64,000 nucleotides of DNA from Spiroplasma turonicum (lineage in GTDB: Bacteria > Bacillota_I > Bacilli_A > Mycoplasmatales > Mycoplasmataceae), in NCBI RefSeq assembly GCF_001262715.1, contig NZ_CP012328.1, positions 248,001-312,000 on the forward strand. Reading direction: 5' to 3'. The notes below the pieces were generated by a model. The model saw only the letters and a program-made list of their open reading frames with translations. It made no database searches and was not told the origin of the DNA. Below are positions 25,845-39,380 of this stretch, piece by piece. Position 1 is the stretch's first letter. Each line of letters starts with the position of its first letter. The translations under genes and the position numbers were made by a program.

Positions 25845-28133
25845 ATGAGCAGAGTTTTTAAAAAAGTATTATCTTTTTTCAGTCTTTCTGCAATTAGTTC
25901 AATAGTTGCATCTTCAACAATATCTTGCGGTATTTCACTTGATTATTTGATGAATAGAGAAATTGATGAAACAGTTTATAAAGATACTTATAGTTATAAT
26001 GTTTCAAGTTGGAATACAGCCCACACTATGCAATCATCAGATTCTATTTTTTTAGCAAACACGTTTGAAACATTACTTTCTTCAGACCAATATGGTAGAT
26101 TATATGGAGCACTTGTAGAAAGTGAATATGGAGCTAATAATCATGATAATAAAAATAATATATATAATTATGTTGGTGTCCATAATGATGATTATACTAA
26201 GTGAACATACAAGTTTAGAGAAAATCTAAATTGAGTATCAGCCGATGGTGAAGTTGGTAGAAAAATATTACCATCAGATATTTTAAAAGCTGCAAAATAT
26301 GCATTAATACCAGGTAATGCATCAGATGTATCAAGTTTATATACTAGTTTCATAGTTGGTGCTGAAGATATATTTGATAAAATTGGAGAGTTAGAAACAA
26401 ATAGCAATACTACACAATCAGATATTGATGAAGTATTCAATGATGCAATAGAAAATAAGAAATTTGGTATTATTCCAGATGATAATAATAATACTGTAAC
26501 TTTCGAACTGATACAAAAAGCACCTTTTTTTGAAAGTTTATTAACTTACTCAGTTTTTTCACCAATATATGATGAGACAAAGTCTGACATAAAAAATTAT
26601 AAAGATACATATTTTAGTGGAGCTTATTTACCTAAACAAGTTAATCCTAATGGTAAAGTAATATTAGAAAAAAATGAAAATTATGTTTTAAAAGATGATG
26701 TTCATATTAAAAGACTGGAATTTGATTATTTAGAAGGAGCATCTTCTTCAAGAACAAGAACTTTATTTGAATCTGGGTCAACAAATGGATTTATATTATC
26801 AGCTGATGATTTAAAAGGTTGAACTGATTATGTTGGCGATAATTATGAAAATCCTATTTTTGAAGGTACATATTCTACTAAATCTGTTGAATTAGCTGGA
26901 ACATTTGTTTTATTTTACAATTATTATAATAGAAACTTAAATGATGCTTCAAAAGGTGTTGAAGAACAAAAACGTGCTTTAAATGCAACTAAACTTTTAC
27001 AATCAAGAGATGTAAGAGCATTTCTTTCTACATCACTAGATAGATCTAAAATGGTTAGATATTATTCAAAAACAATTGATGAAGTTGGAAAACCATCAAA
27101 AATGATTAGAAATGTCTATACTGGTCTAGGTGTATCACAAGATCCAACAAATGATAATAAAGATTATACAAAGTTTGTTTCTGATGTTTATGATGAAAGA
27201 ACTAATACAATAAAAGAATCAGAAGATAATTATTCTTTAAAAGATGGTAACGATCCGCTCTTAGATAATAGTAAAAAATTAATAAAGAAAGATAGATCTG
27301 AATTAATAAATTCTATAAATAAATTTATATCTGAAAATAACATTGCTTCAAACAGAGATGATGGGAAAATTGAATTAACATTAACTTTGAGTCCTGTAAC
27401 AAGTAACTCAATGAATCCTTACATAAACTTTATGATTAAAGGTTTTAATAGTATCGAGAATAATCCAATATTTATAAAAACTACAACACCAACATCTACT
27501 GATGACTATCGAGGTATTGGTCAAGAAGGTAGAACAGATTTATTTATGAGTGGTTGATCACCTGATTATAAAGACCCATCAACTTACTTAGATACTTTAT
27601 TGATAAATGGAGCTTATAAAGGATACATAGGAACAACTAGAATATTTGATAAAACAAAATCAAATGATTCAAACTATGAACAACTTAATGGTTCAGAATA
27701 TTATATTAATAAAAAAATAATAACAACAGAATCTAATAGTATGTTTGAAGAATACAAAAACTTTGAGACTCAAAATAGTGAAAATAATCAAGAAGTAGTT
27801 ATTACTAAGAGATTAGAAGGATTTGCAAAACAAGAGTATGACTATTTTTACAAAAATTTCTTTATGTTACCACTTTATACAAAGGCTATGCCAATTCAAT
27901 ATATTGTAAATTATATTCAACCATATTCAAGATCATATGAATCTTTTGGAACTGCACAATTTAAATTTTATAAAGCTTACCAAAACAAAAAACTACTTAA
28001 TAAAGAACAAATCAAGGAGTTTATGGAAAAATATAATCAAGCATTAAATAAAGTTAATAAAGACTGAAACAGTTGTAGATATGGTGCTGAATGAAATGAT
28101 GGCAATAATGAAAACAATAACTGTTTAAAATAA
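25845..28133 (+). CDS. oppA: Oligopeptide-binding lipoprotein OppA
   Basis: Substrate-binding lipoprotein of the Opp importer, anchored to the outer face of the membrane. The 762-residue protein has a signal peptide (basic start, then FFSLSAISSIVASS) and a lipobox TISC with Cys28 as the lipidated residue. The body fits a family 5 solute-binding protein: TFETLLSSDQYGRLYGAL near the start, WTYKFRENLNWVSADG, and DLFMSGWSPDYKDPSTYLD near residue 570. It is the last gene of the operon and ends before a strong terminator. An AAGGAG ribosome site lies inside the oppF end. Confidence 0.88.
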
Positions 28134-28139
28134 AATTTT

Positions 28140-28183
28140 ACATTCAATAATTAGAATTAACTAAATATTGAATGTTTTTTTAT
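28140..28183 (+). terminator. Terminator of the opp operon
   Basis: ACATTCAATA (28140-28149) pairs perfectly with TATTGAATGT (28166-28175), followed by a T run. Confidence 0.88.
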
Positions 28184-28208
28184 ATAATAATTATTAAGGA
28201 GAAATAAT

Positions 28209-29141
28209 ATGGATTTTTTGATTGATAATATATTTAATTTATTAAATAAAAAAAATTTAGATTCAAGAGATTATTTAAGCAAGTTTAAATCTACAGATAT
28301 AATAAAACTTTACGAAGAGGCGATTGATAACGAAATTGGAAATGGTTTTTCATTGGGTGTAGATTATAATCAAATACAAGAAACTTCATTCCTATCATTT
28401 GATGAAAAACTTTTAAAAGCAGTATATTCACATAATAAAAAAAATAAAGTTTGAGTAGTTAGTTTGCATGGTTATTCATCCTCAAAAGAATCATCATTTA
28501 TATCAAGTTATTTTTTAAAAAAACTTGGCTTTAACATCTTTGCATTTGATTTCAGAAATCATGGTGGTTCAGATCATTCTCCAATAACATTAGGTGTAAA
28601 TGAACAAAAAGATTTAGAATTTGCATTATCATATTTAAATAATAATTTTAAGGTAAAAAAAGTTATTCTTATTGGATATAGTATGGGTGCGCATGTGTTA
28701 AATAGGTATGCTCTATCATCTAATTTTAAAAAACATAAAGTTGTTTTAGGGATTTCAGACTCAACTTTTTTACATTTAAATGAAGTTTTAAAAACATTAT
28801 TATCTAGTTATGTTAAAATCTTTAATAATAAAATGTCTGAGAGTATTGTTAAAAAACTCTTAGAAATGTATAATAAAAAACATAAAATTGATGTATTGGA
28901 AAAGTCAATTATATCAACCGTGCCTTTATGCAAAAAAACGTTTCCAATTATGTTCTTACATTCAAAAAAAGATGTAATTACTAGTTATAAAGATTCTGAA
29001 AAAATATTTGAATTAAGAAATCAAATCACTAGTAAAGATGAAATAAAAATATTTGAAACTGGTGAGCATATAAGAACATTTATTGAACACAACATGGAAT
29101 ACATTGACTTAGTTTTTAAATTTATAAAAAGAAATAAATAA
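28209..29141 (+). CDS. Alpha/beta hydrolase
   Basis: A serine hydrolase of unknown substrate. The 310-residue protein has the fold's core: oxyanion segment SLHGYSSSKESSF, then FAFDFRNHGGSDHS, nucleophile elbow GYSMGAH (Ser about residue 160), an acid in LHSKKDVITS and a His in TGEHIRTF near the end. All three triad members are therefore visible. Such mollicute enzymes are often called lysophospholipases or esterases, but the substrate cannot be inferred. No signal peptide. It precedes the ABC exporter genes by 12 bases and may be co-transcribed with them. Confidence 0.85.
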
Positions 29142-29153
29142 GAGGGTATGACA

Positions 29154-30422
29154 ATGACACAGAAAGATTGGATTGTAACACTTGAAAATGTATCTAAAAT
29201 TTTTAATAAAAAAATATGAGCTATAAAAAAAATAAATTTAAAAATTTTTAGAGGAGAAGGTGTAAGTGTAATAGGTCCTAATCAATCTGGTAAAAGCGTT
29301 CTAGGAAGATTAATTGCTAGCCAAATTAAAAATACTGGTGGAATTTTAGAATATAACTTTATTCAGGGAGATGCTTTATCTGCAATAGGATTTCAATTTA
29401 GACAAACTTCATGACCAGATGGTTTTAAGATTAGAGAAGTTTTTAATTTGTACAAAGAAATTTATAATATTAATGATAAAGAATGAATCGATGAAGTAAT
29501 TTCTACATTTGACATAGCAACAAGATGAAATAAAGTTTTAAATAGTTGTAATACTTCCTGATTACAACTTTTTTCAATTGCACTTGCAATCTTACATAAA
29601 CCTGAACTTGTTGTGCTTGATGAAGTTTCATCAACAATAGGTATTGACTTTAAAGTTAGAATATTAAACTTTTTAAAAAAATATAAAGAAACAAATAATG
29701 CAACATTTGTAATAATATCACCTGATGACACAACTTTTCATTATTTATGTAATCGGGTTATAGTTCTAGAATCGGGATTAATATTATCAGATGATTATAC
29801 AGACGATTGAGACCCAACTATTAACTTCGAAACTTATTCATTAAAAGTAATGGATGCAATTGAAAAAAAAGAAGTTTCATATACTCCTGACCCAATTTTT
29901 AAACCTATTTTACAAAACTTTGAGGTTCACTTGAATTTGTTTAAAGAACAATATAATAAGTTTTTAACTATTAATGAACAGTTTGAAAATGAGCAAGATA
30001 TAGTACATATAAAAAACATTAATTATCATGTAACTGAGTTACATGAAAAGTTAATACAAGTGTCAACCACAGCATTGAGCAAAAAAAATATTGACAATAT
30101 CAAATTGTTAATATTGAACTTAATTAAATTTATCAAAAAAACAAGAAAGTTTGCTTCAAAATTAGATTCAAGTTTAGTTTATAAAAAATCAATATTTACA
30201 TTTTTAGATAAAATTACTTTTTTTGTTTATTATTTAGATAATACTTTAATGAAATTATTTAAGTCAAATAATATTTTAGAGTATGCAAGTGAAAAAACCA
30301 CAAATCTTAGTGAAAAAGATCTTAACAGATTAAAATTATTAAAGAAAAAATATATACAAGAAGAAATTAGAATCATGAAACAAGAAAATAGAATAATGAA
30401 AAGATTAGAAAAAAGAAAATAA
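29154..30422 (+). CDS. Degenerate ABC transporter ATPase
   Basis: The 422-residue protein has an ABC domain (about 1-230) and a roughly 190-residue charged helical extension. Walker A GPNQSGKS and Walker B ELVVLDEVSS are intact, and a Q-loop-like GFQFRQTSW is present. The signature LSGGQ is replaced by CNTSWLQL, and the H-loop His is missing (IISPDDTTF). It may bind ATP but hydrolyse it poorly. The ATG at 29154 is preferred over 29148, since AGAGGG ends seven bases before the former but one base before the latter. It is followed by two permease genes and likely forms an exporter with them. Confidence 0.8.
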
Positions 30423-30436
30423 AGTAGGTAATCAAA

Positions 30437-31414
30437 ATGAAATATAATGGTAGAAAACTATTTAAACTTATTTTTAGTATACAATTTTCAAATTATAAAA
30501 GTGATATATTCATAATATTTTCAGGATGATTTATTACAATTGTTACTATGGTTGTTTGGTTAGCATTTAAAAATGCAGGAGAAAATATAGTTTATGACTC
30601 ATTTATACTTGCAAGTGCAATTGGTATTGGGACAATTAGAAACTGTTTATTCAACTTTATTAAAACAATTCATGATTTTAAACAAAACAATTTTTTTCAT
30701 AGAATGTTCAGCACAAGTCTTTCTAAAACATTAGTTTTTACAACTATGATATTGTTTAATCAAATTGTTAATCTTTTTGTAACAGGTTCACTAATTGCAA
30801 TTGCAATGGCATTTGAAGATCAAAGATATTTAATTAAACATGTTAATTGATTGGCATTCTTTGCAGGTTTTTTTCTATTAGTCTTTCTATCAAATATTAT
30901 GGCTTTTATAGTTGCATTAAGTTGTAAAAAAATTGAAATAGCATATGTAATAGGTAACATATATTATTTTGGACCAGTTTATTTATTAGGTTTGGGTATA
31001 CCTTATAGAACATTAGAAAAATCTCAAATAGTTATTATTATAAGTTTTTTATTCCCACAAAGGTATATGTTAAATATAATGGCATCAGGATGGATAGATG
31101 ACCCAAAGATGACTGACAATACATTCAGTTATGGAGGTAATTATTGAATACCTTATTTAGTAAGTATCCTCTTAATATTAATATCATTAATATTTGTAAT
31201 TAAAATTTTTAGAAGTTTATTTGAAGATGATAATAAAAAATATAAAAGATACTCTAATACTAAAAAACACTTAGGTATAATTTATGCTATAAAAAGAGCT
31301 TCAAGTTTTGATGAACTTGATCAAATTATTGAATTAAGAAATATGTTAAATAAAAATACTGAACATAAACTAAAAGAAAAGGGAAGAATGTCATGAAAGA
31401 GAACAAAAAAATAA
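30437..31414 (+). CDS. ABC-2-like exporter permease, first subunit
   Basis: A 325-residue protein with about six hydrophobic segments, in the arrangement of ABC-2-type export permeases. Near residue 205 it has LFPQRYMLNIMASGWIDDP, a motif shared with the next protein, and a cytoplasmic C-terminal end (SSFDELDQIIELRNMLNK) also shared. The two are paralogues that probably pair as a heterodimer with the ATPase at 29154. The last 22 bases overlap the next gene. The substrate is unknown. Confidence 0.75.
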
Positions 31415-32418
31415 TACTTGAAAACAACTCTTCTAATACAAAAATCTTTTTTAGACTTTATTTATTGTGGATTAAGTCATTTATATTTTCTCCACTAAAT
31501 GTATTTTTAGGTGTGATTTTAATAATATTTACACAATTTATTTGATTAGCATTTAAAGGTTCAGACCCATTTATTTTTGCAAGTGCTATAGGTAGTTTAA
31601 TTGTAAGGAATAGTTGTCATACATTTTATAGAACAATTAATATGAGTAGAATAACTGGTTTTACAAGTAGAATCACATATACTAAAGCAAATAATTATTT
31701 AAGTCCTTTATCTCATTTAGCTGCAAGTTTCACTATTAATTTTATAGTTTCTTTAATCATGCTAGGTTTAACAGTGATTTTTTTTAAAGAACAAAGAACT
31801 TTATTAAGTAATGTTAATTGATTTATGTTTGTAAGTGGTTCAATTTTACTTTGACTATTATCTATTTTAATGTGTTATACAGTCTACATTTATTATAAAA
31901 ATTATACATTAGGTAATATTGTTGTAATTATTATCTATATGTTTTGTTATAATTTTTTAGGACTTGCATTTCCATACCAAAGTATAGCAAAATTAGAATG
32001 ATTAAATATTCTTTTATATTTATTACCACAAAGATATATGATGAATGTAATGCAAGCTGGATGGGTTAATGCGACATCATTAGTTTATAGCTCACCTAAT
32101 TTTCCAAGTTCAAGTGTTGATTTCAAGCTTACTAATTATTTATGATTACCTTATTTAGTGACATTTTTATTTATATTCTTATTCTTTATTATAAATTTAA
32201 CTCATCTTATGAATAGAAATAAACAATTTAAAAAAGATGGTTATGGATCAAGTGTAATTGCAAAGTTATCTAATAAATACATTAGAGATATTAAAAGATG
32301 TTCTAATATTGATGAATTAAATGAATTAAGAATAAATCATTTAAATGAAACTGGACACTTTGATTTAATTAGAAACAACGTTCAAAAAAGTAAAATTAGA
32401 AAACAAGAGAAAAAATAG
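31393..32418 (+). CDS. ABC-2-like exporter permease, second subunit
   Basis: A 341-residue membrane protein, paralogue of the preceding permease. It shares the early FIWLAFKGSDPFIFASAIGS segment, LLPQRYMMNVMQAGWVN, and a C-terminal NIDELNELRINHLNETGHF tail. About six membrane segments. The start at 31393 overlaps the upstream gene by 22 bases and uses the ATG after AAGGGAAGA. Many TGA codons are Trp. Confidence 0.75.
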
Positions 32419-32425
32419 GTACAAA

Positions 32426-32773
32426 ATGGAAGAAATAGAATTATTAAAAAACAAAATTAAAGAGTTAGAAGATGAACTATCAGTTTTTAAAACAAAAGAA
32501 GATTATTTAAATACTGGTATAGATAAAGTAAAAGGAATTTATGAAGTTACTAGACAAAATGCTGAAAAAATAATTTTTAAAGCTGTTAGTTTTGCATATA
32601 GTTTTAAAGAAGAACTTACATTAACATTAAAAAAAATAAAATCAAATCCTTCTAATTATGAAGAGTATGTTAATGAACTGTTAAATAAAAATTCTCATTT
32701 ATTAGATGAAAATATTGATATTGTAAAAAATAAAATCCAAGAAATTGTAATAAAAATTATTAATAGCAAATAA
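32426..32773 (+). CDS. Small coiled-coil protein
   Basis: A 115-residue soluble protein. Residues 1-30 form a clear coiled coil with Leu/Ile heptads (LLKNKIKELEDELSVFK). Then comes a helical domain with the segment VTRQNAEKIIFKAVSFAYSF. The layout recalls DivIVA/GpsB-like proteins, which carry an N-terminal lipid-binding start and then a coiled coil, but the typical DivIVA start motif is absent, so I treat it as unassigned. It lies seven bases after the exporter permease. Confidence 0.65.
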   Translation: MEEIELLKNKIKELEDELSVFKTKEDYLNTGIDKVKGIYEVTRQNAEKIIFKAVSFAYSFKEELTLTLKKIKSNPSNYEEYVNELLNKNSHLLDENIDIVKNKIQEIVIKIINSK

Positions 32774-32792
32774 ATATGTATATAATAAATAT

Positions 32793-33050
32793 AGTTATTA
32801 AAATGTATAAGTAAGACAACAATTATAAAAACTTTTCTTGTAGAGAGCTAATGTTTGGTGAAAATTAGTAGAAAAATTTATGATTTATCACTTACTTCTA
32901 GGCATGAGAGAAGAACGGTATTTTTACTTATTAGAACTCTTCGTTATGGTTGCGTAAATACTAAAATAAAGGAACATAAAAATCTATTTTTTTGTGTTTG
33001 AATTAGGATGGTACCGCGATATTTCGCTCCTATTTTTGGAGTTTTTTTTA
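32793..33050 (+). promoter_or_regulatory. T-box riboswitch of ileS
   Basis: A tRNA-sensing leader that allows ileS transcription when uncharged tRNA-Ile accumulates. The stem I base is AGTAAG (32810-32815) with CTTACT (32891-32896). Just inside it lies the likely specifier ATC (32887-32889, an Ile codon) followed by A. The T-box AGGATGGTACCGCG is at 33005-33018, its TGGT (33009-33012) matching a tRNA with discriminator A. The terminator is CTCC (33027-33030) with GGAG (33038-33041) plus T run; the antiterminator would use TAGGA with TCCTA. A TATAAT at 32781-32786 is the likely -10. Confidence 0.93.
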
Positions 33051-33068
33051 TTTTTTAGGAGGAATACT

Positions 33069-35791
<2,723 letters not shown>

Positions 35792-35792
<1 letters not shown>

Positions 35793-36562
35793 TGAAATCA
35801 AAAATTAGTTTTTTATTAAAGTATTTAAAAAATTATAAATACAATTGGAAATTTAAGGTTGTAATTTGTCTACCAATAATTTCCTTTTTGTTGTTTGTAG
35901 ATTGATTTTCTAAGGCTCTTGTTGAAGGGACTATGTCTCAAGGAGAAAGAAAACCATTTATAAAAGGATTAGTCAATTTAGAATATAAAATTAACCCAGG
36001 TGCTGCTTATGGAATGAATTCTAATAGTCCAACTCTTGCTATATCAATTGCAGCTGTTGTTTCAATATTAATACTAATTATTTTTTTATTTGTGCGCGAA
36101 AAATATTGATTAATAGGCTTGACTTTTATGGTAGCTGGAAGTTATGGTAACTTGTTAGCAAGAGCATGAGCGCCAGAAGAATCATTAACTGGTGTACGAG
36201 GTGGAGTTATTGACTTTTTACATTGAGACTTTAACTTTCTAGGTTCAAATAATTATATATTTAATTTTGCTGATGTTTTTGTTAATATTTCTGTTGTTTT
36301 AATAATTTTGGCATTTGTTATGTATATTATTGAAGAAATATTGAGAGTTTATTACAAAAGAAATGAAGAACTATATAAAAAGTATATTGATTATAAAGTA
36401 ACTATTAATGATTTATACATTATTTATTGGTCAAATTTTTATTCTAAAAAAAATGATAATTATATAAGTTTTTTAAATTATATTAAAAGGAAGTCAGAAT
36501 TAAAAACTAATTGAAAACTTGACAAAAAGGAAATATTAAATGGAACAAAAAGTAGTGCTTAA
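35792..36562 (+). CDS. lspA: Signal peptidase II-like protein with altered catalytic motif
   Basis: LspA is the membrane aspartyl protease that removes lipoprotein signal peptides. The 256-residue protein is long for the family and has four membrane helices, VDWFSKALV, YKINPGAAYGMNS, GVRGGVIDFLHW, and NFADVFVNIS with catalytic-type Asp161. However, the usual GNxxDR reads GNLLAR (residues 119-124), so the position of the first catalytic Asp is Ala123. A basic tail of about 65 residues follows. Start overlaps the ileS stop (TAATG); its end overlaps the next gene by 23 bases. Whether it is active is uncertain. Confidence 0.85.
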
Positions 36563-37463
36563 TTTTACATCAGAGTCAATTAGATTAGATAAGTATTTAA
36601 CTAAATCATTATTAGAGGAGTATGATTTATCAAGAACTTTCATACAGAAGCTAATTGATAATAATAATGTTAAAGTAAATGATGAATATCAAACATCTAA
36701 ATATATCCTTCAAGATGGAGATGTTGTTGAAATAATAATTCCTGAGCCAGAACATTTAGATGCTAAACCTGAAAATCTAGATTTTAAAATTGTTTATGAA
36801 GATGAATATATATTAATTGTTGATAAACCAAATGGAATGGTGGTTCACCCAGCTCCTGGAAATTTAAGTGGAACTTTAGTGAATGGGTTATTATATAAAA
36901 TTAAAGATTTGTCATCAATAAATGGTTGTTATAGACCTGGTATTGTTCATAGAATCGATAAAAATACAACGGGTTTATTAATTGTGGCTAAAACCGATGC
37001 TGCTCACAAAAAGCTTGTAAAAATGTTAAGTGAAAATAAAGTTTATAAAGAATACATTGCTTTAGTGCATGGTAATGTGGAACCTAATTCAGGTTTAATT
37101 GATGCACCAATAGGTAGGCATCGAACTGATAGAAAAAAAATGTCAGTAACAGAAGTTAATTCTAAAAGAGCGGTTACAAAGTTTGAAGTATTAAATAGAT
37201 ATAACAAATTTTCTTTACTTAAATGTGTTATTGAAACTGGAAGAACACATCAAATTAGAGTTCATTTGAGTTACATTAAACATCCTGTTTTAGGTGATAA
37301 TTTATATTCTTATAAAGAAGATTCTAAAATTGAATATGGACAATATTTACACTCACATAAGTTAAAGTTTTTTCACCCAATAACAAATAGAAAATTAGAA
37401 TTTGTATCTGACATTCCAGAAGAATTTAATGTTAAAATTAGTATGATAGAAAATAAGGTGTAG
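36540..37463 (+). CDS. rluD: RluA/RluD-family rRNA or tRNA pseudouridine synthase
   Basis: Converts uridines to pseudouridine in structured RNA. The 307-residue protein has an N-terminal S4 RNA-binding domain (about 12-75, LDKYLTKSLLEEYDLSRTFI) and the catalytic domain with the conserved HRIDKNTTGLLIVAK, where the Asp is the catalytic residue. Other family marks are DKPNGMVVHPAPGN and GRTHQIRVHLSYIKHPVLGD. RluD (23S) is the nearest match by the S4 domain, but the target is not certain. Directly after lspA, the same order as in many Firmicutes. Confidence 0.88.
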   Translation: MEQKVVLNFTSESIRLDKYLTKSLLEEYDLSRTFIQKLIDNNNVKVNDEYQTSKYILQDGDVVEIIIPEPEHLDAKPENLDFKIVYEDEYILIVDKPNGMVVHPAPGNLSGTLVNGLLYKIKDLSSINGCYRPGIVHRIDKNTTGLLIVAKTDAAHKKLVKMLSENKVYKEYIALVHGNVEPNSGLIDAPIGRHRTDRKKMSVTEVNSKRAVTKFEVLNRYNKFSLLKCVIETGRTHQIRVHLSYIKHPVLGDNLYSYKEDSKIEYGQYLHSHKLKFFHPITNRKLEFVSDIPEEFNVKISMIENKV

Positions 37464-37465
37464 AA

Positions 37466-38788
37466 ATGAAAGTAGATTTTAATAAGTTAAAACTAAATCT
37501 TATTAATTATTTAATTAAAGTTGAAAAATACAAATCACAACCTGATTTTAGTAATGAGTATGCTACATATCTTGTCAATGATAAAAAAGAATATAAGATT
37601 ATTAGAGTTACTATTGGAACGCCTGTTTCAAGTGATGCTAACTTAGATAAAATTAAAAGTAAAATTAAATCTGGAAAAAGAGATAAAATCAATATTCTTA
37701 ATATTGTTTTCGCATTTGAAGCATCAGATATTGTTGTTGAAGGAGAAACCTTAGTAATTGAAAGCATTGAGTCAATGAAAATTAAGTTAGGTAAAATCTT
37801 TCAAAGAATTAATAAAATTGTAATTGAACAAGATGATGATGTTGAAATTAATGATTTATCAAATGAAGAATTGTATGATATGCTATCTAATCCTTCTAAA
37901 TCAGATAATGTTAAGTTGAAGACAGCTGTTGCAAGAATGAAAACTCCAACATTTAACTCTTCTATAATATTTTTATTGTTTTTTGTTTTACCTATTGCTT
38001 CTTTATTAATATATTTATTTTATTTTTCTAAATACAACATTTCTACAGGAGCTATTGATTTATTTTTTGGTGCAATCAATAGAAACCTAGCTTCTGTTGG
38101 TAATCAATGATGAAGAATACTTACCTATGGTTTTAGTGCCAATATATATGGAACATTACCAACATTAATCTTGATATTTTTTGTTTCAAGTAATGCTATC
38201 AAATTATCTAGATATACAGAAAGTTTGGTTGGACAATGAAAGTTTTCTGTTGCAACTTTTTCTAGTTATATATTAGCAGGTTTCTTTGTTTCAACTTTAA
38301 TGTCAGGGACAAATGATATATTTTCAGGACCACTTGTAATACTTGCGTGTGTAGTTGGTGTTTTATCTGTGACAACATGAAACAGAAAAGCTGACCCTGT
38401 TGTTCTTTTTTCAAAAAATAGACTAATATTTCCACTAATTTTATTACTTTTATTTCCTTTTCTTGTTGGTAAATATAATGATTATGTAATTATTATAGTT
38501 GGTATGGCATCATCTGCAAGCATTACTTTATTGTTTCAATATGATTGAAAAAATACAGATAAGTTTTTAATATTGCCAATATTTATATTAATAGCACCAT
38601 TTGCAGTTGCTTTTTCTGCAATATTCATACCAGTAGCTTCCCCACCAGTTGATACAGTAAATACATTAACAGCATTACAAATGTATTATAATTACAATAT
38701 TTTTAATCATGAGCAGTTAAATAATATATTAGAATCAAATGGTTGATATTGTAGATTTAAACCTGATGGAACAATTTGGTGGTTTTAA
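37466..38788 (+). CDS. Rhomboid-like membrane protein, apparently without a protease site
   Basis: The 440-residue protein has a soluble N-terminal domain (about 1-165) and about eight hydrophobic segments. The segment FFGAINRNLASVGNQWWRILTYGFSA resembles the first loop of rhomboid proteases (WWRL-type). The expected serine site GxSG reads IFSGPLVIL, and I see no AHLGG-type catalytic His in the later helices. It may be an inactive rhomboid-like protein or a different fold. Two bases after rluD, and its stop overlaps the next start (TAATG). Confidence 0.7.
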
Positions 38789-39261
38789 TGTCTAAAAGAA
38801 AAGATTATATTGATTGAGATACTTACTTTTTAGCAATGGTTAAATTAAATGCAATGAGAAGTAAAGATCCTGAAACACAAGTAGGTGCAGTTATTGTAAA
38901 CAATTTTAACACTGTAGTTGCAACTGGCTATAATGGACTTCCTAGAGGTTTGAGTGATGATGATTATCCTTGAGTAAGAGATGGTAACTTCAAAGAAACA
39001 AAGTATGCTTACGTTGTTCATGCTGAACTTAATGCAATATTGTCAGCTGGAGCTAATGTTAGAGATTGTATAATTTATACAAGTTTATTTCCTTGTAATG
39101 AATGTGTTAAAAGCATAATTCAATCAGGAATAAAAAAGATTATATACTCAAATGATAAATATAATCTAACAGATCAAAATTATGTTGCAAAAAAAATGCT
39201 TAAAGATGCAAATGTTATTTTTGAGTATAAAAAAGAAGTTATCGTAGAATTAAAATTTTAA
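38788..39261 (+). CDS. dCMP/cytidine deaminase-fold protein (ComEB-like)
   Basis: A zinc-dependent deaminase. The 157-residue protein has the metal site HAEL (His78, Glu80 as proton shuttle) and PCNEC (Cys103, Cys106). The N-terminal SKRKDYIDWDTYFLAMVKLN and TQVGAVIVNN match the deoxycytidylate deaminase family, which turns dCMP into dUMP, a substrate for ThyA. Several dCMP deaminases carry an extra zinc motif, not evident here. Coupled by TAATG to the rhomboid-like gene and followed by a terminator. TGA-Trp at DWD and PWV. Confidence 0.85.
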
Positions 39262-39264
39262 TTT

Positions 39265-39300
39265 AAGAGCATTATATTTTATATTGATGCTCTTTTTTTA
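39265..39300 (+). terminator. Terminator after the dCMP deaminase-like gene
   Basis: AAGAGCAT (39265-39272) pairs with ATGCTCTT (39287-39294), followed by a T run. Confidence 0.85.
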
Positions 39301-39380
39301 TAAAAAATTTGCATAATAAAGTTAATATTTCTATTTACTTAATAATTAGTATTAATTATTATAAGTATAGAGGGAAAAGT

